Positions 1 to 7,107 of a stretch of DNA of 13,473 nucleotides are shown here, piece after piece. Source of the stretch: Candidatus Bathyarchaeum sp. (GTDB taxonomy: Archaea > Thermoproteota > Bathyarchaeia > Bathyarchaeales > Bathyarchaeaceae); the NCBI GenBank assembly GCA_004376385.1, contig SOJY01000049.1:1-13473 (forward strand), in the 5' to 3' direction. The translations under genes were made by a program, and so were the position numbers. Under the pieces are notes generated by a model, which worked only from the letters and a program-made list of their open reading frames with translations, ran no database searches and was not told where the DNA came from. How positions within the stretch are numbered: position 1 is the stretch's first letter; each line of letters begins with the position of its first letter.

Positions 1-554
1 GGTGCACCGCAGATAGGACACGAACTTGAGTTAGCAGGCATCAAAGCTCTACAGTAATCGCAGGGCACCATCTCCGCCTCTTCTTTGATTACTGTCGTTG
101 CAGCTCTGAATACCTGAAGTTCAATTGTTTCGCTAAAAGGGTCAGGACGGTCATCTACACCCACCACGCCCTTGATGAACCATGAAACGCTTGCATCAAT
201 ACCATCTAAGGTTTCACGTCCACCTGCGGGAATATTCACTTTGATGGGAAACTTCTTCTTGAATCCGGGTACAATATGTAGTGGACCGCTTGCCTTCAAA
301 TCCTCTGAGAGGAGAGTTGCTGTGTCCCAGTATACGTGCCGCACATTGCGTCGACGGCGCTCGTTGTACACCCACCTTTCTCGTCTCCTTTTTTCGATAC
401 ATCGGAGTTCTGCTCTTATTTCTGTGGCGTCAAATTCTTCTTTGGAGGATATCGTGATTGTTCCGTTTGTGTTTGCTCCCAAAGCTAAGGACTTTTTTGG
501 AATTTCAAGTTTGACTGCAGTTTTTGGTTTCCTGAATCTTTTGAAGAATCCCAA
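1..554 (-). CDS. Arrestin/Spo0M-like protein with C-terminal zinc ribbon (partial, runs off left edge)
   Basis: The minus strand is open from TTG 554 to the window edge (184 codons), preceded by an in-frame TAG at 563-561. A purine-rich GGAGA lies about 9 bases before the TTG. The protein starts with a short hydrophobic/basic segment (GFFKRFRKP), as in Spo0M/arrestin-like proteins. Beta-rich sequence follows, with the stretch SGPLHIVPGFKKKFPI near residues 89-104 and SWFIKGVVGVDDRPD near 124-138. The visible end has a four-Cys knuckle (C165, C168, C179, C182; CDYC and CPICG), a typical zinc ribbon. The arrestin-like assignment is by sequence feel, not by a search; the zinc ribbon is directly visible. 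Archaeal arrestin-like proteins are poorly characterised, so the role (scaffolding or membrane-associated regulation) is unknown. It is divergent from the DUF1893 gene. A long plus-strand frame over the same bases has no recognisable composition and is taken as its shadow. Confidence 0.6.
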   Translation of the reverse strand, partial: MGFFKRFRKPKTAVKLEIPKKSLALGANTNGTITISSKEEFDATEIRAELRCIEKRRRERWVYNERRRRNVRHVYWDTATLLSEDLKASGPLHIVPGFKKKFPIKVNIPAGGRETLDGIDASVSWFIKGVVGVDDRPDPFSETIELQVFRAATTVIKEEAEMVPCDYCRALMPANSSSCPICGA

Positions 555-756
555 AGATTTCTATCTCCGGTTGGATGTTATCCCAAAGAATAAAGAGTCT
601 ATTTATGATTTATGTGTGTTCCTCCAGAAAGAAAACCCGAGATTTTTGGGAGCAAAAACATCGAAATTAGTTACATTACGCCTGAATAGAAAATACTTCA
701 CGATAACTTAGGGTAAACGTTTTTTTGAGGTCTTCACTGTTTAGTTAGTGACGGAC

Positions 757-1209
757 ATGAAAGATCAGGACTTAGAGCTTGCAAAGTTGAAGCTGATAGC
801 GGATGACCTTAGCCTAGTGATCGTAAAGAAGGGGACGGTTATCTTTGAAACAAAAAAGCAAGGAATAAACGGTTTTCTGCAAGCCATCGAGAAGCTGAAT
901 AAGACTTTGGTTGCAGCCTCAGTAGCTGATAAGATTGTTGGGGTGGCAGCAGCCATGCTCTGTGTCTACGCTGGGGTGTCTTCTGTGTTTGCGCTGACCG
1001 TCAGTGAGGGTGGACTTGGGGTGCTTGAAGACAACAATATTTCATATAGGTTTGAAAAGAAAGTTTCGAACATCCTGAACCGCAGCAAAAATGATGTGTG
1101 CCCCTTCGAAAAAGTGGCTATGGATTCTGGAAGCTCGGAGGAGGCTTACGTGAAGTTGAAGTCCTGCGCGAGTCAAATGATGGGAAAATCAACAAAAACT
1201 AATGGCTAA
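757..1209 (+). CDS. DUF1893 family protein (cytidine-deaminase-like fold)
   Basis: About 150 residues matching the DUF1893 pattern from end to end. The N-terminus reads KDQDLELAKLKL, followed by LSLVIVKKGTVIFE, a G-I-x-x-F-L-x-A segment, the conserved ASVADKIVGVAAAMLCVYAGV block, and a NRSKNDVCPFEKVAMD segment with the CPFEK motif near residue 110. The solved relative TM1506 of Thermotoga has a deaminase-like fold (established knowledge), but no enzymatic activity is known for the family, so no reaction is assigned. ATG 757 is chosen because relatives begin close to this point; GTG 748 is in frame and adds three residues. Neither has a clear Shine-Dalgarno sequence. The gene converges on the SPFH gene, with a hairpin between the two stops. 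Confidence 0.8.
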   Translation: MKDQDLELAKLKLIADDLSLVIVKKGTVIFETKKQGINGFLQAIEKLNKTLVAASVADKIVGVAAAMLCVYAGVSSVFALTVSEGGLGVLEDNNISYRFEKKVSNILNRSKNDVCPFEKVAMDSGSSEEAYVKLKSCASQMMGKSTKTNG

Positions 1210-1230
1210 CTGCGTTATTATTCTCAAAAA

Positions 1231-1260
1231 AATAGAGAAGAGGATGGTTTTCTATTGTTT
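1231..1260. terminator. Hairpin between convergent DUF1893 and SPFH genes
   Basis: AATAGAGAA (1231-1239) pairs with TTTTCTATT (1248-1256) as nine base pairs including one G-U, with an eight-base loop. It sits between two stop codons that face each other and is flanked by an A-run upstream and TTG-TTT downstream, so it could end transcripts from both sides. This is inferred from position and shape only. Confidence 0.4.
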
Positions 1261-1265
1261 CGCTC

Positions 1266-2231
1266 TTATGATGATGGTGATGGCAACAGTATAGGTGTTC
1301 CGTCAGGAGCCATTATCAGCATGTCAATGTCCGGAGCTATCCGTTGTAGAGTCTGCACCACAAGGTAGAGTTCTGCGAGTCTAGTTTCGTTACCTGGATC
1401 CACTCCTGCAGCCGCAAGAACAAGCTCTATAGCCTCTCTTGTTGCAGTCGCTTCGATAACTGTGGCGTTTGCGTTCGCTGCTGCTGCAATCGTTACTCTC
1501 TCAGCATTCGCAGTGGCATTAATGATTATTATTTGTTTATTGAAATCTGCTTGAATCTTCTGCTGTTCCGCAACCAGTTTGTCCTCGATTGCTGAGGTGT
1601 ACTTTGCGGGGTATCCTATGTTTCTGAGTTCGAATTCAAAGTCTATTATCGCACTGGTGAGAGGAGCTGATACGCTAAGTTTGTTCCAGATGGCGTCCCC
1701 TATGGCTTGAGCCACAACCTCTCTTTGCTCAATTGTTTCAATTGTACTAAAATCCTTCGTAACTATTCTGACTTGTTCTCTCGCAATAGACGCTATAACA
1801 TCATTTTTCCAGTTCTTTTGGGGCAGATTCTCATACAATTGCTTAAGCTTCGTGGTGTCAAGTCTCCACCTAATCATCATGTCAACGTCCATCTCCAGCT
1901 GGTCTTCTGAGAAACTCTTCACTGTTGGAAAGTCTGCGGTGCGGTCGGTTCCGTCACCCCATATCTTCAAGGTGTCCACGGAAATTTTGATCTGGACGGC
2001 ATTGACCCATGGAGCCTTGGTTGCAAAAGTTGGACCTATGACCGGTTGGCTGATTGTGCCTGCCAGAGGGTCGACCATTACGACTGCGCTGCCTACCGGA
2101 ACGTTGACCCACATAGTTAAGAAGAAGACTGCTGCAAAAACCGCTATCAATACTCCTATTATAATTATAGCATAGCCAAGTAACCCAAATTGGGGATTAA
2201 ACTGGTATCTATCTTCGTTTTCCATATTCAT
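1266..2231 (-). CDS. SPFH/prohibitin-like (band 7) membrane protein
   Basis: A 321-residue protein with one N-terminal membrane segment (about residues 16-42, GLLGYAIIIIGVLIAV...). An SPFH-type domain follows: VPVGSAVVMVDPLAGTI near 44-60, a beta-rich middle, and IASIAREQVRIV near 140-155. Residues about 205-275 form a long helical region rich in Ala, Asn and Glu, including an EDKLVAEQQKIQADFNKQ coil. This order (anchor, SPFH domain, Ala/Glu coil) is typical of prohibitin/stomatin relatives, which form large ring assemblies at membranes and often work with proteases. The tail is Pro/Ser rich. ATG 2231 is supported by a strong GGAGGTGA; a second in-frame ATG lies at 2225. It lacks an adjacent NfeD-type partner here. 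The stop is TAA. Confidence 0.8.
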   Translation of the reverse strand: MNMENEDRYQFNPQFGLLGYAIIIIGVLIAVFAAVFFLTMWVNVPVGSAVVMVDPLAGTISQPVIGPTFATKAPWVNAVQIKISVDTLKIWGDGTDRTADFPTVKSFSEDQLEMDVDMMIRWRLDTTKLKQLYENLPQKNWKNDVIASIAREQVRIVTKDFSTIETIEQREVVAQAIGDAIWNKLSVSAPLTSAIIDFEFELRNIGYPAKYTSAIEDKLVAEQQKIQADFNKQIIIINATANAERVTIAAAANANATVIEATATREAIELVLAAAGVDPGNETRLAELYLVVQTLQRIAPDIDMLIMAPDGTPILLPSPSS

Positions 2232-2234
2232 TTT

Positions 2235-2242
2235 TCACCTCC
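2235..2242 (-). promoter_or_regulatory. Strong Shine-Dalgarno for the SPFH gene
   Basis: On the minus strand this reads GGAGGTGA, a near-full complement of the archaeal 16S rRNA 3' end. Its GGAGG core lies six bases before ATG 2231 and twelve before the next ATG at 2225, so it favours the first. It is the best ribosome-binding site in the window. Confidence 0.7.
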
Positions 2243-2478
2243 AATATACGTTTAGGACTAAACACAAAAATATGTCGTTTGTGCTGTGTCATGAAACTGA
2301 AAGTCCATATCATCTTACCTTTTACGTTATGTACAATTTAAACATACTCAACTAAATCTAAAATATTTTTCTAAAATAGGATATATGCCTCTACTGAATC
2401 TATATAGACACAATTCTACGTGCCGTGGCTACCTACATCTCTATGTGCCTCAAAAGCAGAGCGGCACTAAAACATCGT

Positions 2479-2928
2479 TTAAGTCAAACTGGTTTTCAAA
2501 ATTTTTTCAGCAACGGTTTTTCCCAGTTTGCGGCACTCTTCTAAGCCATTTTTGTCTGGATTATACTTTATGCGTAGAGCAGGTTCCATAACATCCATTT
2601 GAAATCGGTTCTTCATTATCTCCAACAGCATGTTAGGGGCTTCTCCGCTCCAACCGTAAGACCCGAAGGCTGCTCCAACCTTACCTTTTAGGTTTATCTC
2701 TTCCTTGGACGCCCCTTCCAGTAGGTTCTTCATATCCATACCAATATCATGGTAGTATGTGGGCATCCCAAAAATTATTGCATCAGCCTCTGCCAGCTCC
2801 TCTGGTCTAACAAAATATTTCACATCTACATCAATTCCCACAACTGACTTTGCTCCCTCTTCAATCGCCCTTGCCATCTTCTCGGTGTTGCCTGTTTGGC
2901 TGTAATAAACTATAAGCAGCTTGAGCAT
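2479..2928 (-). CDS. Flavodoxin family protein
   Basis: A 149-residue single-domain flavodoxin. The N-terminal strand LLIVYYSQTGNTEKMA carries the FMN phosphate-binding loop S-x-T-G-N-T (residues 10-15). FGMPTYYHDIGMDMK supplies the 60s-type isoalloxazine loop, and GKVGAAFGSYGWSGEAPNML is the 90s-type loop; both are close to the flavodoxin domain of flavodiiron proteins and to free-standing archaeal flavodoxins. It would bind FMN and carry electrons in the cytoplasm. Donor and acceptor cannot be read from the context: no oxidoreductase neighbours it. ATG 2928 is preferred because it gives the usual M-x-K-L-L-I-V-Y-Y start. An in-frame TTG at 2937 would add three residues, and neither has a clear Shine-Dalgarno. 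It is divergent from MTAP; the 247-base gap to the SPFH gene argues against an operon. Confidence 0.85.
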   Translation of the reverse strand: MLKLLIVYYSQTGNTEKMARAIEEGAKSVVGIDVDVKYFVRPEELAEADAIIFGMPTYYHDIGMDMKNLLEGASKEEINLKGKVGAAFGSYGWSGEAPNMLLEIMKNRFQMDVMEPALRIKYNPDKNGLEECRKLGKTVAEKILKTSLT

Positions 2929-3022
2929 ATTCGTCAACTTCTAAACCCCAACTAATGTAACTGTGACTGAAGAAAGATAACTTTTACGTATAACATAACA
3001 CAATAGTGATTCGAACGCCGGA

Positions 3023-3034
3023 ATTATATTTAAA
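3023..3034 (+). promoter_or_regulatory. TATA-box candidate for MTAP
   Basis: The AT-rich run ATTATATTTAAA is an archaeal TATA box by appearance. A start of transcription about 25 bases downstream would fall near 3055, leaving room for the GGAAGTGAT ribosome-binding site (3068-3076) and GTG 3080. This spacing supports both the promoter and the GTG start. Confidence 0.5.
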
Positions 3035-3079
3035 TGAATTCTTGGTGTTATTACATTAGATAACTTGGGAAGTGATTAT

Positions 3080-3877
3080 GTGGCTATAACAGAAACCGCT
3101 GATATCGGAATCATAGGCGGAACAGGCGTCTATGATCAAGAGAATTTCGAGGATGTAAAAGAGATTAAGGTTTTCACTCCTTTTGGTGAAACATCAGACC
3201 TCATTTCTGTTGGCGTTTACAAGAATGTTAAGGTGGCATTTATCCCCAGACATGGTAAAAACCACACGATTCCTCCTCATCGAGTTAACTATCGCGCTAA
3301 CGTATGGGCACTAAAACAGTTAGGCGCCAAAAGAATAATCGCTTCAGCAGCCGTAGGAAGTCTACGAGAGGATTACGGTCCAGGAACTTTTGTGATTCCA
3401 GACCAGTTTATTGACCGAACCAAAAAAAGGTTAGACACTTTTTATGAGGGAGGACAAGTTTGTCACATATCCGCGGCAGATCCCTTCTGTGAACAGCTCC
3501 GATCTTTTTTTATCGAGACATCTCAGAAACTAGGATTAGATGTCAAAAAAAGTGGAACATACGTTTGTATTGAAGGTCCACGGTTTTCAACCAGAGCCGA
3601 ATCCCGACTTTTTCAGATGTGGAAAGCGGACGTAGTGGGCATGACCCTTTATCCTGAGTGTGTTTTGGCTAGAGAAGCAGAACTGTGTTACGTTTCAATC
3701 TCTATAGTTACCGACTATGATGTGTGGGCTGAAAGTCCAGTGTCTACAAAAGAGGTAATAGAAAAAGCCCGAAAGAGTAACGAAAACTTGAAGAAACTGA
3801 TTCTGGAAGCACTTCCACAAATACCAAAAACCAAAGATTGCGGTTGTGGCTCGGCACTAAAAGACGCCCTAATGTAA
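3080..3877 (+). CDS. mtnP: S-methyl-5'-thioadenosine phosphorylase (MTAP)
   Basis: MTAP splits 5'-methylthioadenosine, the by-product of polyamine synthesis, with phosphate to give adenine and methylthioribose-1-phosphate. The 265-residue protein shows the phosphate-binding GGTGVYD (about residues 13-19), then FIPRHGKNHTIPPHRVNYRA, an IIASAAVGSL strand, YVCIEGPRFSTRAESR, and GMTLYPECVLAREAELCY. The TDYDVW motif has the aspartates that favour adenine over 6-oxopurines, so MTAP is preferred over a purine nucleoside phosphorylase. The C-terminus carries Cys-Gly-Cys, like the CXC motif of thermostable Sulfolobus MTAPII. GTG 3080 is chosen because GGAAGTGAT precedes it by three bases; TTG 3065 is in frame and longer but lies close to the expected transcript start. 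It converges on the next phosphoribosyltransferase gene, a plausible partner for salvaging released purine. Confidence 0.93.
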   Translation: MAITETADIGIIGGTGVYDQENFEDVKEIKVFTPFGETSDLISVGVYKNVKVAFIPRHGKNHTIPPHRVNYRANVWALKQLGAKRIIASAAVGSLREDYGPGTFVIPDQFIDRTKKRLDTFYEGGQVCHISAADPFCEQLRSFFIETSQKLGLDVKKSGTYVCIEGPRFSTRAESRLFQMWKADVVGMTLYPECVLAREAELCYVSISIVTDYDVWAESPVSTKEVIEKARKSNENLKKLILEALPQIPKTKDCGCGSALKDALM

Positions 3878-3904
3878 TTTTGGGCAATCAGTTTAATCTT
3901 GAAT

Positions 3905-3919
3905 TCCTGAAATTCAGGA
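3905..3919. terminator. Inverted repeat between MTAP and phosphoribosyltransferase stops
   Basis: TCCTGAA, one A, then TTCAGGA: a perfect seven-base inverted repeat. It lies in the 42-base gap between converging genes, directly against the minus-strand stop, and is followed on the plus strand by TTATTTCTTT. A shared terminator is the simplest reading; the tight loop would open to a five-base-pair stem in practice. Confidence 0.4.
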
Positions 3920-4576
3920 TTATTTCTTTGTGTTGCCCTGAATGAGATTTCGCCGTTTAAGCTCTTCTAGAATATCAGCTACCGTTTCTTCAGTTGTGTC
4001 AATAGTGTAAAACTGTTTCAGTTCATTCCTGATTTGTGTAACATCAACATCACCATCAGGACTCATCTTTAGGCGCGCGCAGACCTTCGGAACAATATTG
4101 CACAGGTCCTCTGTGAAGTTCCAAGGGAATATTACCCATCGCCAGCTTATTTCCTCGCCAAAGTAGTCTGGCATAAACTTTGAACTTGTTATATGTCTCA
4201 GGGCAGCGGTTTTGATCTCGGATGGTTTCAGAGATTTGAGGTACTCAACTGTCACGTGCATGCTTTCGCCCGTATCGGTGATGTCGTCTACAACTAGCAC
4301 ATTTTTTTCAGTCAAGTCGACATTCAGCGGATACTTCAGTTTAGCTTTCCCATCTGGTGTTGCTGTTACGCCCCAATGCTCAACCTTTAGACTTACAAGG
4401 TCTTTGACGCCTATCAAGTCGCAGAGGACTCGGGCTAAAACCCAGCCTCCCCGCGCTAATCCGACTATCATGTCAGGTTTGTAGCCTGAATTGTTAACTT
4501 TCTTTGCCACCTGCCTAGCTAAATCGTAAAACAGGTTCCAGTCCATGACTTCGCATTCGAAACAATCTGCAGACAC
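3920..4576 (-). CDS. Purine-type phosphoribosyltransferase (COG2236-like)
   Basis: A 218-residue type I phosphoribosyltransferase. The PRPP-binding signature VLVVDDITDTGES is at residues 93-105, the pyrophosphate loop region PDMIVGLARGGW at 34-45, and the hood-like RWVIFPWNFTEDL at about 146-158. A helical C-terminal extension of about 50 residues follows. These are features of the archaeal COG2236 group annotated as hypoxanthine/xanthine/guanine phosphoribosyltransferases. The exact base used cannot be read from sequence. It faces MTAP, which would fit purine salvage. A second, shorter copy of the family lies at 9098-9685, and the two align without gaps over their N-termini. GTG 4576 is the most upstream start, with GGATGG a few bases before; ATG 4546 would cut into the conserved FECEVMDW segment and is less likely. 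Confidence 0.82.
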   Translation of the reverse strand: MSADCFECEVMDWNLFYDLARQVAKKVNNSGYKPDMIVGLARGGWVLARVLCDLIGVKDLVSLKVEHWGVTATPDGKAKLKYPLNVDLTEKNVLVVDDITDTGESMHVTVEYLKSLKPSEIKTAALRHITSSKFMPDYFGEEISWRWVIFPWNFTEDLCNIVPKVCARLKMSPDGDVDVTQIRNELKQFYTIDTTEETVADILEELKRRNLIQGNTKK

Positions 4577-4724
4577 AAGAAAACCATCCTTTTCTTATTT
4601 CTGATTAATTCATTAGCTTTCTAATATTACAGTTTCGTCTTGTTAATCAGGTCACGTCTATTCTGGTTATATGTCTTGTTGATTCACTTTGAATATTGGA
4701 ACGATTTTGGAACCGAAATAACGG

Positions 4725-4733
4725 ATATTAAAA
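4725..4733 (+). promoter_or_regulatory. TATA-box candidate for the small membrane protein
   Basis: ATATTAAAA lies roughly 30-40 bases before GTG 4761 and ATG 4767. A transcript start 25 bases downstream would fall almost on the start codon, implying a leaderless or nearly leaderless mRNA. This fits the absence of a well-placed Shine-Dalgarno. Confidence 0.35.
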
Positions 4734-4766
4734 CACAACACCTTTTGAGATTAACTGTGGGTGGGA

Positions 4767-5003
4767 ATGCAGACAACTATAGCAACATTGCTTTTTGTAA
4801 CTTCCGCGGTGATACTTGCCTGCGTTGTTGTAGATTATGCTGTTGTTATATTTGAGCAGACACTTGATACCGAAGATACGCCGCAAATAGATCGAATACG
4901 AACGCTTGAAAACATTATCTTAAACCAGACAGATAACTTGATCAACGAAATAGAAGCATTAAACCAAACAGACACACAACCAATAGACCAAATAATGCCC
5001 TAA
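4767..5003 (+). CDS. Small single-span membrane protein, function unknown
   Basis: A 78-residue protein not recognised as any named family. Residues about 4-30 (TIATLLFVTSAVILACVVVDYAVVIF) form one hydrophobic helix. The rest is acidic and Asn/Gln rich and contains two Asn-Gln-Thr sequons within a repeated L-N-Q-T-D unit separated by 13 residues. If the tail faces outside it could be N-glycosylated, as archaeal surface proteins often are (inference). No positively charged residue precedes the helix, so the topology is uncertain. GTG 4761 is an alternative start two codons upstream. A T-rich stretch (ACTCTTTTTTCTTTAA) directly follows the stop, as expected of an archaeal terminator. It is divergent from the phosphoribosyltransferase gene. 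The promoter, the helix and the clean stop support a real gene. Confidence 0.6.
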   Translation: MQTTIATLLFVTSAVILACVVVDYAVVIFEQTLDTEDTPQIDRIRTLENIILNQTDNLINEIEALNQTDTQPIDQIMP

Positions 5004-5004
5004 A

Positions 5005-5019
5005 CTCTTTTTTCTTTAA
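5005..5019 (+). terminator. T-rich terminator of the small membrane protein gene
   Basis: CTCTTTTTTCTTTAA begins one base after the stop codon at 5003. Oligo-T tracts of this kind are sufficient to stop archaeal RNA polymerase. Confidence 0.45.
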
Positions 5020-5101
5020 TCGCTAAAAGCAAACATCATTACGAAATGCGATACCTGCAACTGCTAAACTGGAATGACCAATTAACCTTCCATATTGAGC
5101 A

Positions 5102-5129
5102 GGCGCATTCAGAAGCCAAAGTGAACGCC
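5102..5129. terminator. Hairpin between convergent small-membrane-protein gene and ABCE1
   Basis: GGCG (5102-5105) and TTCA (5108-5111) pair with TGAA (5122-5125) and CGCC (5126-5129), giving eight base pairs with a two-base CA bulge and a ten-base loop. It lies 19 bases beyond the ABCE1 stop, and a TTGTTTTTG run follows that stop on the minus strand. It may terminate ABCE1 transcripts or read-through from the left. Confidence 0.3.
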
Positions 5130-5147
5130 TTTCTTCTGCAAAAACAA

Positions 5148-6935
5148 TTATTCTGTTCGCATGTAATAGTATTCGCCCATTTCTTTTTGCTGCCTGTCTA
5201 GCCTAGAGCCTTCTTTGTTCACTCTTGGTCGTTTCGTTTGAGGGTCTCTCCTGAAGGTAATTGTCATGTCCTTGAGAAAGCTGTTCATGCCGTTACGAAG
5301 GTCTGTTGGTGGATTCGCAAAACCGCGAACTCCTGGTTCTCCAGTGAAAATCATTAGGCGATCAGCTATGAAGTCTTGTGTCACCACATCATGCTCTACC
5401 ACGAAGGCCGTTACTTTTCTGTTTTCGATTACCCGCCGAATCGTACGAGCAGCAGAGAACCTATCTTCAACATCCAGATATGCGCTTGGTTCATCAATAA
5501 GATACAATTCTGCTTCTCGAGATAGGCACGCGGCGATGGCAACTCTCTGAAGTTCCCCTCCGCTAAGCTCATTTATGTCTCGGTCGAGAAGGAACTGCAT
5601 CTTGAGGGGCTGCAGAATCTGGCTGTGATACAAACTTGTTCCAAACTCTTTGTCAGCCGTCTCTTTCAGCAGTTCTTCAACGGTTCCATTATACTGCGAC
5701 GAAATATACTGAGGCTTATAACTTACTTTCAGTCCCTCCTCAGCGGATGTCTCTCCAGAATCCGCCTCCTCGATTCCTGCAAGCACCTTCACAAAGGTAG
5801 TCTTTCCAATTCCGTTGGGTCCGAATATTCCAACTACTTCGCCCCTTTTCACCTCTCCCGGCACCGCCTGAAACTCAAACTCCCCAAAAGATTTCTTGAT
5901 TTCACTCCACTTCAGCAGTGGTTCACCTGCCGTCAACCCAGCGACTGGAGGCTTAACGTGAAAGATTATGGGCTCCTTTCTGAATCGAACGTTCTCGTCA
6001 GGAATATAGCCTTCAAGGTAAATGTTTATTCCAACTCTTACTCCGTGAACGTGAGAGACTATCCCATAAACTCCGGGGTCACCATAAAAAACGCAGATTT
6101 GATCCGACAAATAATCGAGAATCGCCAAGTCGTGCTCTGCCACAATAACTGTTTTTTCATCTTCTTTGAGGGAACGAATAGCTTTGGCGACCTGCAGCCG
6201 CTGCTTCACATCCAAGTGACTGGAAGGCTCGTCGAAGAGGTAGACGTCTGCTTCTCTGCAGATAGAGGCGGCGATGGCAACTCTCTGAAGTTCTCCTCCG
6301 CTCAAAACTTTCAGGTTTCTGTTCCAGATGGTCTTTAGCTGAAGCTGTTCGGTGAGTTGCCTAAGCTTGTTTCGTTCGTCGACTTTTTCAAGAAGCTCCC
6401 CTGCCTTACCAGAGACAACCCGAGATAATTTGTCTACGTACTGGGGTTTGTGTACGACTTTCATGTTTCCTTCGCTTAGTCTCTGAAAATAGTCTTGGAG
6501 GGTTGAGCCTCGGAAATGTTGAATCAGTTGCGTCCAGTCTGGGGGCTCGTCATATTGTCCGAGGTTCGGTTTGATTTCTCCGGAAAGAATGTGGAGTGCA
6601 GTTGATTTTCCTATGCCGTTTTGTCCAAGTAAGCCTAGGACCACGCCTGAGGAGGGGGTTGGTAGACGAAAGAGCTTGAAGGTGTTGGGTCCAAACCGAT
6701 GGCTGCAATCTTCTTCCAGTTCGTCCGCCAAGTTAACTATTGAGATGGCTTTGAATGGACATTTCCTAACGCAGATACCGCATCCTACACATAGGCTTTC
6801 CACAATCTGTGGCTTGTCGCCTTCGAATACGACTGCTTCAATATTGTTTCTTACTGGAGGGCAGAAGCGATAGCATAGTCTACCGCAACGTTTGGATTCG
6901 CATCTTTCTTGGTCGAGAACCGCTATTCGAACCAT
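5148..6935 (-). CDS. ABCE1/Rli1 ribosome-recycling ATPase
   Basis: ABCE1 (Rli1) uses ATP to split ribosomes into subunits after termination and has roles in initiation. The 595-residue length is normal. The N-terminal iron-sulfur domain keeps all eight cysteines of its two 4Fe-4S clusters (C12, C17, C21, C25; C49, C52, C55, C59). Nucleotide-binding domain 1 has Walker A GQNGIGKST (104-112), signature LSGGELQR (211-218), Walker B with E236 and H268. Domain 2 has GPNGIGKTT (372-380), LSGGELQR (457-464), E482 and H515. The hinge segments between and after the two domains are present, so the protein appears fully functional. ATG 6935 has AGAGG directly beside it. The gene is alone on its strand and divergent from the AIM24-family gene. 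It is not a membrane transporter despite its ABC domains. Confidence 0.98.
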   Translation of the reverse strand: MVRIAVLDQERCESKRCGRLCYRFCPPVRNNIEAVVFEGDKPQIVESLCVGCGICVRKCPFKAISIVNLADELEEDCSHRFGPNTFKLFRLPTPSSGVVLGLLGQNGIGKSTALHILSGEIKPNLGQYDEPPDWTQLIQHFRGSTLQDYFQRLSEGNMKVVHKPQYVDKLSRVVSGKAGELLEKVDERNKLRQLTEQLQLKTIWNRNLKVLSGGELQRVAIAASICREADVYLFDEPSSHLDVKQRLQVAKAIRSLKEDEKTVIVAEHDLAILDYLSDQICVFYGDPGVYGIVSHVHGVRVGINIYLEGYIPDENVRFRKEPIIFHVKPPVAGLTAGEPLLKWSEIKKSFGEFEFQAVPGEVKRGEVVGIFGPNGIGKTTFVKVLAGIEEADSGETSAEEGLKVSYKPQYISSQYNGTVEELLKETADKEFGTSLYHSQILQPLKMQFLLDRDINELSGGELQRVAIAACLSREAELYLIDEPSAYLDVEDRFSAARTIRRVIENRKVTAFVVEHDVVTQDFIADRLMIFTGEPGVRGFANPPTDLRNGMNSFLKDMTITFRRDPQTKRPRVNKEGSRLDRQQKEMGEYYYMRTE

Positions 6936-7021
6936 CCTCTATCAATACACCTGTTAACGTAGAATAATGGACGGCGAAATATTAACTTAAAACTCTTACT
7001 ACCCGCCTCATATGGTTGAGG

Positions 7022-7033
7022 ATAATTTTAAAT
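7022..7033 (+). promoter_or_regulatory. TATA-box candidate for the AIM24-family gene
   Basis: ATAATTTTAAAT in the divergent region between ABCE1 and the AIM24 gene. A transcript start near 7053 would leave a leader of about 50 bases containing the GGCGGTGAG ribosome-binding site at 7092-7100. A second AT-rich run at 7075-7085 is a weaker alternative. Confidence 0.3.
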
Positions 7034-7107
7034 CTGGATAGCACCAAGATTTAGTTGTCTAGTTGTGTAAAAAAAGATTTAATAGAATTTAGGCGGTGAG
7101 TTAAAAC

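Noticed and set aside
172..711. Long plus-strand frame of 179 codons at the left end
   Set aside because: It lies over the minus-strand arrestin-like gene, whose product has a coherent zinc ribbon and a Shine-Dalgarno. The plus product is Ser/Arg/Leu-rich without recognisable motifs.
2419..2466. GTGCCG / CGGCAC inverted repeat as an RNA gene or terminator
   Set aside because: Only six base pairs with a loop of more than 30 bases, no tRNA features and no T-run placed to make it a convincing terminator.
2319..2990. Shared ACGTAAAAG upstream of the SPFH and flavodoxin genes as an operator
   Set aside because: It is short and AT-rich, at unequal distance from the two starts, and similar TTTACGT strings occur inside RtcA.
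5625..6338. Plus-strand frame of 237 codons
   Set aside because: It is wholly inside ABCE1 on the other strand, and its product has no domain features.
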